NCBI RefSeq assembly: GCF_000715075.1
Contig: NC_134095.1
Span: forward strand, 50,210,806 to 50,274,805
Source of the DNA: Nicotiana tabacum
Taxonomy: Eukaryota > Streptophyta > Magnoliopsida > Solanales > Solanaceae
DNA length: 64,000 nt
Direction: 5' to 3'
Position numbers and translations under genes: made by a program. This document shows, in pieces, positions 33,666-45,016 of the stretch (the first letter of the stretch is position 1; the number at the start of each line of letters is the position of its first letter). Below the pieces are notes generated by a model, which saw only the letters and a program-made list of their open reading frames with translations, was not told the DNA's origin and did no database searches.

Positions 33666-36267
33666 GAACCCAGAACTTCTGGTTCAGGGTTCAGAATTCG
33701 AGCTTAGAATAATTGTTATAATTGGCTTTGTTTATTATCTGGTTTTAATTACATATTTGGGCATAATGTGCTAAATGTTGCTTTTTACTGTTTTGATATT
33801 ATTTGAACTGTATATAAACTGCTACGAAACCCTTCTCTTCTCATCTTCGGGGATGTGCACGCTGGCGTGACTCCCTATTCTGTTAGTGTCATACCTTGAA
33901 ATAAGAAAGAGGCTCGGACAAGTTACAAAGCCGGATGGCCTTTTGGTTCCCGGTACGTATCCCCTCCTCGACTCGAGTTGTCCGCTCGGGTACACAAGTC
34001 TAGAACAATATACTCAGGTTTTGAACCTAGAATAACTTAGCCTCATGCCGGATCCTTAGTAGGAACGTTTGTTTGCATCATGTGCATTTGACTTTGGGGA
34101 CTCAATACAGGAGTTGGGTCCGTCTAGGACAGGTATTCCCAAAATAACAGACCATCTTGATACATCCTATTTGCCACATGTTGCATTTTTTCAAGGTTAA
34201 AAGGGTCATTTGGCGGACCAATGATAGTTGAGGGCAAATGAAAAGAAAAAAAAGAAGGTGAAGTGTGAAAAAAAGCAAGTAGGACCCAGTTATGTTTTTT
34301 GTTACATTATTATTAAGAAAAAGGAAAAAAAACATGAAAAATTCAAAAATATTTTGCACTTTTTCATCATTTTCCGAAAATCAAATAAATCCAAAAAGAT
34401 TTTGCCTTTTTTCATCATTTTCAAGGAAAAGACAAAAAATATATTTTCTCTAGATTAGTTATTTTTTTTATTCTCGTCGTATTCAATCTGCCCGAACTAC
34501 GCATACCTGATTCTCGTCTTTCGGGGTGTGATACGTAGGCAACCCACATAGGGTCCGGTCTTCCTAGTAAATCTTAGGTTCTTGGCTTCGCGGGGTCTTA
34601 GCCAAATCTTGCACTTTTAGCCACATAGGTTAATTTTAGAAAAAATAATCGCAACCATGTCTTGCATGTGTCTAATAAGGAATGTTATTGTCTCACATAG
34701 TGTTGGTTTAAGTTTTCTCATACAGGTGTGAATTTACTTACCGGAGTTTGAGCATGACAGATACCCCAGGATCACTGCATTCAGGAGCTGCTCGAGGAGT
34801 CATTTTATGTTTTTGAGTCAATTGATCATGTTTTACTTTCTAGTCATGTATAGTAGTATCGAGTCTCTTAGGTGATGTTAGAGTTTATAATTAGTCTAGT
34901 TAAGTTTGCCGATTCTTTTGTTATTGTATTTCTTATTTTGTATTTGAAAATGTGTTACAAGTCAAAAATCAAAAAAAAAAAGAAATTTTGCGTTTTTATA
35001 TTTCCGTTATAAGTTTTCTTTAGAATACTAATTCTAGAAATGAAAAAAAAAAAATTCTTTGAGGCTATTTTTCCTTTAGGCAATTAATATCAAAATAAAA
35101 ATTGCTTTTATATTTCCTTTAGTACATTAAGATTAAAAATTCAAAAAAAACGAGAATTTTCTTTTAGTACCTCTTTAAAAAGTTTTCTTTAAGGTATTAA
35201 TTCCAAAAATCCAAAAAAAAAAGATTTTCTTTTGAGTTTCTTCTTTGGGAAATTAATGAAAAATAAAAATAAAAATTCTTTTTATTTTCATTAGAATTCT
35301 AGGATATTGTACACAAAAAAAAATATAATACTTTATCTTTTGTTTATCTTTAAAGTTTCTTCCTTAGGTAATCAAAATTAAAATCCAAAAATAGTTTTTT
35401 CTGTCTTTTTCATTTCGTGTTTCGAGATCTTTCTTCAGGCATATCAAATGAAAATTCAAAATATTTTTTCTTTGGTTTATTCTTTAGATTTCCTTCTAAA
35501 AAAGAGAATCAAAAATATTTTTTTCTCTTGTAGGGTTCTTTCCTTAATAATCTCCCATAGAGTGTTTGTTTCAAAAAAAAAAAGGGGAGAAAATATATGT
35601 TCGTTAAGCTTGAGTTTAGAATAGGTTATAGAACATTAAGTCTAGAAAATTCAAAAAAAAGGATTTGCTTCTTTTATTTCTCTTTGCTCATCAGAGTAGT
35701 CATTAAGGCAAAAAAAAGAAAAGAAAAAAAGAACGTCAGTTTGTTTACTTTATTCCCGATCTTCCCAAACTGCGCAAAGATCTGATTCATGCAGCGTCAT
35801 GATACGTAGGCAACCTACATAGAGTTCGATCGAATCATTTTTTTTATTTCATTAATAGAAAGAGGGAAAAGAAAAAAAAACGAAAAACAAGAAAAAGAAG
35901 GAAAAAAAGGGGGTGAAGTCATGGCATGTGACAAACGAGAGGAAAGAAAAGAGTGATAATTAGAAAGAAAAAAAAGGAAGGAAAATGAGCAAACCAAGAA
36001 GTGTCAGAAAAGAAAGAAAGAGGAGATTGAAACGAACAAAATTGGGATGATGCCAAGTGACCAGGTGACCCTCGAAGTCATTCTAGAACTGTTAATTGTT
36101 GCTAGGTGCATTGCACGCAATGTGATATTTTTAGTTGTTAAATGCCCTAATGCTAACAGAATGTCCCTATTTTGTTCCTTTTGTTATCTTCATTGAGCAG
36201 AAGGGTGGTTGGCTTGTGACTTTTAAGTAACTCATCCATACAACACAAGGTCAAAAGCAAGGTAGTC
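33666..36267 (+). other. Tat-like 5' leader, non-coding
   Basis: 2.6 kb without a conserved coding frame. It holds many A-runs and T-runs (AAAAAAAGAAATTTT-like units at 34950-35600), a purine-rich tract at 35860-36030, and two copies of a conserved phrase, ATACGTAGGCAACC(C/T)ACATAG, at 34531 and 35802. A third, weaker copy is in the 3' part of the element at 49142. Long leaders of this kind are common in Tat/Ogre elements. Confidence 0.65.
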
Positions 36268-37107
36268 ATGGCTAGCAAAGACTTGGACACGGGAGTTATT
36301 GATCCGTCTAAGGAAATTAGTTAATCAGAATCTGAGTTGAAAGAAGAGGTCTTAAAGTTGAAAGGACAGATGGCCTAAATATACCAAGTTTGGATTAGTG
36401 GGCATCCTCCACTATCACTTCCCACTAACTACACTGAAAGCCTTGTCACCATTCCGCCACTGTCACAAATCCAGGATATCTCCCCACTACCTTTTCACAC
36501 TCCACCTCCCAGAACCACCTCATATCCCGCTCTTTTGACCACTCATGTTATTGTAGCTCGTCCACTTGCTACCTTTCCTCGATCCTCTAGCGAGACTGTG
36601 TTCAAAATCCCCGATGCCCAACACCATGCTCCAGAACCAATTTTCAAGGTCTCGGGACCATACTCTTACGCTCCATTTTGAGCCTCCCGGTAAGAATGCA
36701 AAGCCTGCTAAGACAGTGGAGCAAGATGAGATATCTAGAAAGCTGAAAGGGTTTAAGATGCCAAAGATTAATTTGTATGATGGGCATGGAGATCCAGTAG
36801 CCCATCTGAGGGGTTATTGCAATGAAATTGGAATTGTTGGCGGGAAAGATGAGTTGCTGATGGCGTATTTCAGTGAGAGCTTGACTGGGGCAGCTTTGGA
36901 ATGGCATACTCGTCAAGATATCAGTAAGTGGCATACATGGGATGACATGGCTCAAGATTTTGTGCGACACTTTCAGTACAATATAAACATTATCCCAGAC
37001 CGTTCCTCCATATCTCAGATGGAAAAGAAACCCAAGGAAAGTTTTAGGGACTTTTGGCTCAGATGGAACGAACAAGTTGCTCGGGACAGTCCTCCCATTG
37101 ATAGAAA
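36268..37107 (+). pseudogene. Tat-like gag, N-terminal and core part
   Basis: The ATG at 36268 starts MASKDLDTG. Stops at 36322-36324 and 36376-36378 (both TAA) interrupt the coiled-coil-like N-terminus, and a frame change occurs near 36670. From there KMPKINLYDGHGDPVAHLRGY, TGAALEWHTRQD, WDDMAQDFVRHFQYN and KESFRDFWLRWNEQ form the Ty3/gypsy gag core typical of Tat. The frame is cut at 37107 by Tekay-2; the rest of gag continues from 47320. Confidence 0.86.
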
Positions 37108-39743
37108 TGTCACGATCCATTTCCATAATAGGTCATGAAGGCACCCGACACCGTTTCCAGGCAAGCCAATGCGGAAACATTACTAAATTCTTATGTTACC
37201 TTTATCAGAATTAAGTGAAATAAATACTCCAATTTGGGTTCAAAACCAAAAGCGATAGATAGTGTAAGTAACATAATTATACAACCCCAAACGTAAGTCT
37301 ACCAATGTGTGTATGCCAAGACCTGGTGTCACAAGTAAGGGCATCTAGTAGAATATACAAAAGAATATCTCTATCCTACTGTATGAGATAAAGAAAAGAC
37401 AGCAAAAGTAAAGAAAAACTCCATCCGGCTGCGAGTCGGCATAGGAAGGAAATCAGCTCACCGTGGAAGTCTCTGCCACAAGCTGAAGGGCGCGCACCGG
37501 ACTGGTAACCAGATGTACCTACCTCAGATCCTGTACAATTAAGTACAGAAGCGTAGTATGAGTACAAAAACAATATGTACCCAGTAAGTATCCCGTCTAA
37601 TCTCGAAGAAGTAGAGACGAGAAGTCGACTTGATACTTACTAGGGTCAAGATAATATAATAATAATGTGCTATGCTAAGCATGAAAGTCTCCAATAATTA
37701 ATAGGTTATAAGGTAAAGCAATAATCATGTTCTTGACCATATTTCAGTTAGCCATTTACATTTTCAAATACTTAGCAAGAAAACATGTCATGTCTAAGCT
37801 TTAGCATATATATATAAATATATCATGCGCAATCATGTCGAGGTCGCCCGCTCCAACAGAAACGGAAAATAAGTTGTGCACTACCGAGGGTCGAACGACA
37901 CGAACCAATAGATGCATCTATTTACATCGAGGTGATCGGTCCGGACCATAAATATCAAGAAAACATCAAGAATGCACACAAAGGCTCAGTTATATACAAA
38001 TAAACTCTTACAAAGGTTCCACAAGTTCACATGTTCACTTTTTGTTTCTCCCAAGTCTCTAGCATATCATGAATGACCATATTAGCAATTTAATACAAAG
38101 ATATTCCCAAATTTAGGCATGATGTGGGTCCTAAACTACCCAAGCAATTAATATCATAGTAGCTACGCACGGACTCTCGTCACCTAGTATGTACGTAGAC
38201 CCCGCATTTAGTAGCAAATTCTCAATTTTTATGCCTATAGGGACAATTCCCTCTTACAAGTTTAGAAAGGAGACTCATCTCGCTCCAAAGCGCACTTCCA
38301 ATATCAAGAATAAGCCCAAGCCCTCAATTCGGAGCCGAACGATCACAAACTAGTTAAATGAAGTAAGAACTAATTAATTTAGGCTCACAAGATCGAATTC
38401 TAGCTATTTAAGCAATTTCCCAACCATTTACTTAAGTTTCCTAAATTCCGACGCTAGCTGGCCCACGTGCCTGGATTCCGAGATTTTTCGAAGAAAGTTG
38501 TTCTCTACATCCTAAGGATCAATAATATATGATTTCTAGTTCATTTCATAGCAAATCTCGTAGTTAAATCTTAGTTTTATTAAAACCCTAGGTCTAGCTC
38601 TAATCCTTTGATTTTGCCTAATTTTTAGTGTTTAATCTACCTAATATACATGTATTTAAACTAAGGATGAGTGGAAATAACTTACCTTGCAATGCTAAGT
38701 GGAAACCTTCTCTCAAGAGCTTCCAAATCGCCCAAAGGATGAGTGTAAAATGATAAAAATGGTCTTTGAACTCGAATTAAATGAACCTCACTGCCTAGCG
38801 ATTTCCGCATCTGCGGTCCCGCACCTGCGGAAGGAGAGTCGCATCTACGGAACTGGGCCAAAAGGGCAGGGACCGCTTCTGCGGTCTGAGGCCCGCATCT
38901 ACGGAGCCGCATCTACGGCTGGGGAGCCGCTTCTGTGGTTCTGGCCTGGGTTGCCTCTGGCCGCTTCTGCGTAGTCATGATCGCACCTGCAGTCCCGCAT
39001 TTGCGGCCCAAGAACCGCAGATGTGGTTATGACAGAAGCAGCAACTTCAGCCCTTTAGGAAATTTCCTACTTCGCTCGAGCCTCGTCCGATTGACGCTCA
39101 GGGCTCTCGGGCCCCGCCCGAACATACCGACAAGTCTGAAATCACGAGGCGGGCCTACTCGAACCCTCGAAACACCCGAAACAGCTAAATCTAAGAATCA
39201 CCCCCAAAACCCAATTGAATCAAACTCATAAACTTCAAGTTCTAAATTTTTCCTCTAACGGGTCAAAATGCCCTTAAACTACTCGAATTGACACCAAATT
39301 CTACGGGCAAGTCTTAAACGATATTTCGGACCTATACCAAGTTTTAAAACCAAAATACGAGCTCAATACCTAGGAAATCAATGATTTCTAAGTTTCTTTA
39401 ATTCTTTAAAACTTCAATTTAACAATTTCTAAGAAAAATTCATTACTCGGGCTAGGGACCTCAAAATTCAATTCCGGACATACGACCAGGTTCCATATTT
39501 TTCCACGGACCCTCCGGGACCGTCAAATCACGAATCCGGGTCTGTTTTCCCAAAAAGTTGACCGAAGTCAAACTTGGTCTTTTAAGAGAATCCTAAAGAA
39601 ACAATTGAACATATTTCACCAAAACTCTTCCAACTCCCGAACCAACCATCCCCGCAAGTCGTAAATTAGTTAAAGCAAGCACGGGAAGTTTTATTTAAGG
39701 GAACAGGGTTCTAAAAGGCAAAACGACCAATCGGGTCATTACA
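37108..39743 (-). repeat. Tekay-2 3' LTR
   Basis: 2636 bp; pairs with 45017-47319. It has the complete sequence, including about 330 bp (roughly 37506-37837) that are missing from the other LTR. A block of GCATCTGCGG-type words lies at 38810-39035. Confidence 0.92.
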
Positions 39744-41252
39744 TCCTCCACCTCTTAAACAAACGTTCATCCTCGAACGGACATAGAACGGTACCTGAAC
39801 TGCTGAATAAATGGGGATATCTGATCCACATGTCCTCCTCGGATTCCCAGGTCGCCTCCTCAACCGGTTGGCCCCTCCACTGGACCCTCACCACAGAAAT
39901 CCTCTTGGACCTCAACTGGCAATCCTGTCTATCAATAACGTCAACTGGCTCCTCCTCGTAACCCAAACTCTCATCCAACTGAACGGTACTGAAGTCCAAC
40001 ACATGTGACAGGTCGGCATTATACTTCCAAAGCATCGATACATGAAAAACTGGATGAACTCCTGATAAACTGGGGGGGTAAAGCAAACTCATAGGCAACA
40101 TCCCCAACTCGCCTCAACACTTCAAAGGGACCAATAAACCTTGGGCTCAACTTGCCCTTCCTCCCGAACATCATAATGCCCTTCATTGGTGAGACTTTCA
40201 AGAGAACCTTCTCGCCAATCATAAATGATACATCTCGCGCCTTTTGATCCGCGTAACTCTTCTATCTGGACTGAGCTGTGCGAAGCCTCTCCTAAATCAA
40301 ATTCACCTTATCCAAGGCATCTGCACCAAATCTGTACCAAGTAACTTAGCCTCACCGAGCTCAAACCACCCGATAGGATAACGACAACGTCGACCATATA
40401 AATCCTCGTACGGAGCCATCTCTACGCTAGACTGATAGTTGTTGTTGTATGCAAAATCTGCTAATGGCAAGAACTGATCCCACTGCCCTCCAAAGTCAAT
40501 CACACATGCTCTAAGCATGTCCTCTAAGATCTGAACTATCCGCTCCGACTGCCCGTCGGTCTGCGGATGGAATGCTGTGCTAAGCTCTACCCGAGTCCCC
40601 AACTCGCTCTGAATGGCTCTACAGAAATAGGAAGTGAACTGAGGGCCCTTGTCTGAGATGATGGAAACAGGCACACCATGCAATCGAACTATCTCCTAAA
40701 TATAAATCTGAGCATACCTCTTCGCTGTATAAGTAGTTGCCACTGGGATGAAATGGGCCAACTTGGTCAACCTATCCACAATGACCCACACTGAATCAAC
40801 CTTCCGCAAAGTCCGCGGAAACCTAACTACAAAATCCATGGTGATGCGCTCCCACTTCCACTCCGGAATAGGCATCTACTGAAGTAGGTCACCCGGACTC
40901 TGGTGCTCATACTTGACCTGCTGGCAATTTAAACATCTAGCTACATACTCCACGATATCCTTCTTCATTCTCCGCCACCAATAATGCTGCCTCGAGTCCC
41001 GATACATCTTCGTGGCACCCGGATGAATGGAATACCTCTAACTGTGGGCCTCTTATAGAATCCTCTCCCTCAAATCGTCAACGTTAGGAACGCATAGACG
41101 GCCCTGAAGCTGTAACACACCATCCTTGCCAATAGAAACCTCCTTGGCACCTCCCTGAAGTACCGTCTCTCTAAGAACTGCCAAGTGTGGATCATCGAAC
41201 TGTCAGGCCTTGATCTGCCCCAATAACGAAGACTGAGCAATAACACATGCAA
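39739..41252 (-). pseudogene. Tekay-2 integrase with C-terminal chromodomain
   Basis: Integrates cDNA; the chromodomain is thought to steer insertion to marked chromatin. From high to low coordinates: the zinc-finger region (about 41010-40880), the first part of the core in broken frames, then from 40683 SIISDKGPQFTS with a catalytic Asp and HPQTDGQSERIVQ with the Glu, then GEKVLLKVSPMKG and GPFEVL (a GPY/F-like module, about 40220-40090). The last frame (40107-39739) holds HPVFHVSML and the chromodomain PVDVIDRQ...VQWRG...ATWESEEDM. The stop TAA (39739-39741) lies inside the LTR. Stops and frameshifts separate the parts. Confidence 0.88.
39744..39757 (-). other. Tekay-2 polypurine tract
   Basis: On the minus strand AAGAGGTGGAGGA abuts the LTR start TGTAATGACC. 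It primes plus-strand DNA synthesis. The tract also codes for the last residues of Pol (RWRM). Confidence 0.85.
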
Positions 41253-41763
41253 GAACTCGGTTGGGCTCTGAAATGTCCAACCTCACAAGTCTGTTAGCCA
41301 AGGACTGAATGTCCAAAGCTAGCAGCCTCTCCTCTGCTGGAATGAATGCCAAACTACCCATACTCTCCTCCTTTCTGCTCAAGGCATCCGCGACCACATT
41401 TGCCTTGCTCGGATGATAAAGAATAGTAATGTCATAATCCTTTAGTAGCTCAAGCCACCTGTGCTGCCTCAAATTAAGATCCCTCTGCTTGAACAAATGT
41501 TGTAAGTTGCGATGATCAGTGTAAACCTCACATGACACCCCGTACAAATAATGCCTCCATATCTTAAGAGCATGAACAATCGCTGCCAACTCTAGATCGT
41601 GCACGGGGTAATTCTTATCATGAACCTTCAGCTGACACGAAGCATGTGTAATAACTTGCCCCTCCTGCATCAATACACATCCCAAGCCAACGCGTGAAGC
41701 GTCGCAATATACCATATACATCCCTGAACCGGAAGGCAATACAAGAACTAGTGTCGTAGTCAA
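41203..41763 (-). pseudogene. Tekay-2 RNase H
   Basis: Shows the four acidic positions: [32 protein letters not shown] and VVADALSRK. It is open for 186 codons. The RT connection upstream (41764-41945 on the minus strand) is broken by stops and frame changes, although FLG-AGYYRRFV-like residues can be read. The C-terminal tail runs toward the integrase zinc finger. Confidence 0.88.
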
Positions 41764-41944
41764 AGCTGTCTTGAGCTTCTAGAAGCTCTCCTCACAATTA
41801 TCGGACCAACGGAATGGAGCACCCTTTTGGGTCAATCCAGTCAAAGTGATGCAATAGATGAAAATCCCTGCACAAATCGCCTGTAATAACCTGCTAACCC
41901 CAGGAAACTCCCGATCTTGTCACTAAAGTAGGATGTGGCCAACT

Positions 41945-43438
41945 CTAAACCGCCTCAATCTTCTTGGGATCCACCTTAATACCCTCTCCTAACACAATAT
42001 GCCCCAAGAATGCCACTGACTCTAGCCAAAACCCACACTTGGAGAACTTAGCATACAACTTCTGCTCTCGCAAGGTCCGAAGCACTACTCTAAAATGCTG
42101 CTCGTGCTCCCCCAGGCTACGCGAGTATATCAAGATATTGTCAATGAAGACGATAACAAAGGAATCAATATAAGGCCTGAATACTCTGTTCATCAAGTCC
42201 ATAAATGCCGCTGGGGCATTAGTCAAGCCAAAGTACATCACCAGAAACGCATAATGGTCATATCTAGTACGGAATGCAGTCTTCGGAACATCTGAGTCCC
42301 GAATCTTCAGCTGATGATACCCTAACCTCAAGTCGATCTTAGAGAACACCCTAGCACCCTGCAACTGGTCGAACGAATCATCAATACGAGGCAATGGATA
42401 CTTGTTCTTGATGGTGACCTTGTTCAACTGGCGGTAATCAATACACATCTGCATAGTACCGTCCTTCTTCTTTACAAATAACACTGGTGCACACCAAGGC
42501 GATACACTAGGCCTAACGAACCCCTTTGACAACAACTCCTCAAGTTGCTCCTTCAACTCCTTAGGAGCCATACGATACGGTGGAAGAGATATAGGCTGAG
42601 TGCCTGTAGCCAAATCAATACAGAAATCAATATCACGATCCGGAGGCATGCTAGGAAGATCAGAAGGAAAAATATCGGCGAACTCTCGGACTACTGGCAT
42701 TGAATCAAATGTCGGAGACTCTGCAGTAGTGTCTCGAACATAAGCTAAATAAGCCAAACACTCTTTCTTGACCATGTGTTGAGCCTTCAAGAAAGAAATA
42801 ACCCTACTAGGCATATCAACTGTGGAACCCTTCCACTCCAATCTCGGCAACCCTAGCGTCGCTAGTGAAACAATCTTGGCATGGCAATCTAGGACGGCGT
42901 GATATGGAGATAACCAATCCATGCCCAGGATGACCTCAAAATCGATTATATCAAGCAACAGAAGATCTGCTCTAGTCTTGAAACCATAGAAAGTGACCAC
43001 ACGGGACCAGTAGATCCGATCCACAGCCACAGAATCACCCACAAGAGTGGACACATGAATAAGAGTGCCCAAAGGCTCAGGAGAAATAACCAAGAAACGA
43101 GCAAACAGAGATGACACATATGAATAAGTAGACCCTGGATCAAATAATACCGAAACATCCCTACCACCGATGGAAATAATACCTGTGATGACGACATCTG
43201 AGGCCAATGCATCTGGCCTGACCGGAATGGCATAGAATTTAACTGGAGCACCGGCTGACTGGCCTCCACCCGACTGAGCAGTAGCTGGATGACCTCTCCC
43301 TGCCTGACCTCCACCTCTGGAACAGCCCCTACCAGCCTGCCTTCCACCTCTAGGTGGTTGGGTAGCTGGTGCTGGGATCATAGGTTGCTGACCCTGCTGC
43401 ACCGCTGTGCCCCGAAGTCTGGGGCAGTATTTCCTCAT
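41945..43438 (-). pseudogene. Tekay-2 protease and reverse transcriptase, 497-codon open frame
   Basis: The longest open frame in the window. Residues 1-5 finish the CCHC knuckle of Gag. The retropepsin active site is [11 protein letters not shown] (Asp100), and ILGMDWL (170-176) closes the protease. RT follows: [13 protein letters not shown] (286-298), [20 protein letters not shown] (332-351), [12 protein letters not shown] with Asp369, [15 protein letters not shown], and FIDN (431-434). The family motif there is F-x-D-D, so the second palm Asp is Asn (codon 42137-42139), which should abolish polymerase activity. The frame starts at an internal Met; the true polyprotein starts in gag. Confidence 0.92.
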
Positions 43439-44822
43439 GTGACCAGGATCTCTGCACTCAAAACAACCGCGCGGAGTGGCGACCTGCTGCCCTGATGGCT
43501 GACTCTAATGACCCGTAGATCTACTAGAAGAATCCTGGATAGCCGGTGGGCGGTATGAACTCTCCGGCATAGCACTAAAAAAAGAACTGGAAGAATCCGG
43601 AGGACCTGAATACCCGCTGGAGGAACCCTAAATAGCTGGCGGGCGATAAGAACTCTCTGGCATGGCGCTGAAATAGGAGCACGCTGGAGCACTCGAGCAA
43701 GTGGTGGTGCTGGAACTGGAGGCTTGCTGGGCTGACCTCTCCCAAACTAGCCTCTGCCCCTAGCCGGGGCGCCTCTGAACTCTCCGGAGAATCTAGCTCT
43801 CTTATCCTGCTGCATCTGTTCCCTACCCCTTAGATGATAACCTTCAATCCTGCAAGCAATCCCAAGCACTAGTTGATACCTTGTACCCATTTCTACCTCT
43901 CGGGCCATACCAGATCGAATAGTGGGGTGTAAACCAGCAACAAACCTTCGTACTCTCTCTGCCTCTGTATGAAGTATCATGAGCGCATGGCGAGACAACT
44001 CAGAGAACCTCGCCTCATAATCGGTCATTGATATTTGACCCTGCTCCAGATGCTCAAACTGATACCGCAGCTCTTCCCTCTCAAAAGGTGGAATGTATCG
44101 ATCCAGGAATAACTGTGTGAACTGACCCCAAGTGAGGGGAGGAGAACCTGCTAGCCTACCAAGTGCATAGGACTTCCACCATCTACGGGCCCTGCCCTCA
44201 AGCTGAAAAGTAGTGAAGTCAACTCCATGCGACTCCAATATCCTCATGTTGTGCAGTCTGTCCGTGCACCTGTCTATGGAGTCCTTAGCATCCTCATAAC
44301 GCTCACCCCGAAGACTGGAGGGTAAAGTCTAGTCCATCTATCCAATAGCTTCTACAGGTCACCCTCTGCAGCTGGTCTAGGTTGGGGCGCCACTGCGGCA
44401 AGTGGCTAGGCCCCCTCTGCGGGCAGTGCACCCGGAGTCTGATATACTGCAGTTGCATGACCAGGAGCCTGGGTAGTAGGGGTCTGTGCTCCCTCTCCTA
44501 CATGTGAAGTAGTTGGATCTAGTGGAAATAAACCACCCTGAGTCATAGTGTCCATAAACCATAGCATGCGGCTCATGACCTCCTGAAATCCCGGTGCTTT
44601 CATGAAATCTGCCGGGGTAGGATCAGCTGCGGGCACCCTGCCCTGCTCCTCAATGATAGGATCCCTCGCAGGATCTGCTGGTGGTGCTACTGGAATGGCT
44701 CTGGGACGCGCTCGTCCCCTACCACGGGCCAGTGCCCTCCCCCGGCCTCTGCCTTGGCCTCTAGCAACGGGGGGAGCAGCTCCTCCCGGGTTCGGAACGT
44801 CAGCAGTATGAGTTCTTACCAT
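43436..44822 (-). pseudogene. Tekay-2 gag
   Basis: The ATG at 44822 opens MVRTHTADVPNPGG with an Arg/Gly-rich run (RGQGRGRGRALARGRGRARP) and continues to about 44406. After a broken stretch the core (44247-43747) reads FQLEGRARRWWKSY, PLTWGQFTQLFLDRYIP, LEQGQISMTDYEARF and RFVAGLHPTIR, a classic chromovirus gag. A Ser/Pro-rich, frameshifted linker follows, with a TAG at 43507-43505, 23 codons before the Met that opens the protease frame. The CCHC knuckle [14 protein letters not shown] spans this boundary. The protein would coat element RNA. Confidence 0.87.
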
Positions 44823-45001
44823 CTGTGAGAGAATAAATGAGGGATATTTAGTACACCAACCACTGCATGATAGGAAATGAATAAAGAGTAGTCTTTCCTA
44901 ATACCCTATAGTCTCTCGAAGATAAATACAGACGTCTCCGTATCGATCTATAAGACTCTATTAGGTTTGCCTATAACTCGTGAGACCTACGTGAACCTAG
45001 T

Positions 45002-45013
45002 GCTCTGATACCA
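45002..45013 (-). other. Tekay-2 primer binding site (iMet tRNA)
   Basis: The minus strand reads TGGTATCAGAGC, three bases inside the end of the 5' LTR (45017). Identical to the site in Tekay-1. Confidence 0.92.
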
Positions 45014-45016
45014 TGT

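Noticed and set aside
34102..36000. Lys-rich and Phe-rich frames in the Tat-like leader
   Set aside because: Produced by A-runs and T-runs; no conservation or domain.
38682..39231. Frames in both Tekay-2 LTRs (also 46272-46720)
   Set aside because: Present in both LTRs, in the GC-word block, without any domain. By-product of composition.
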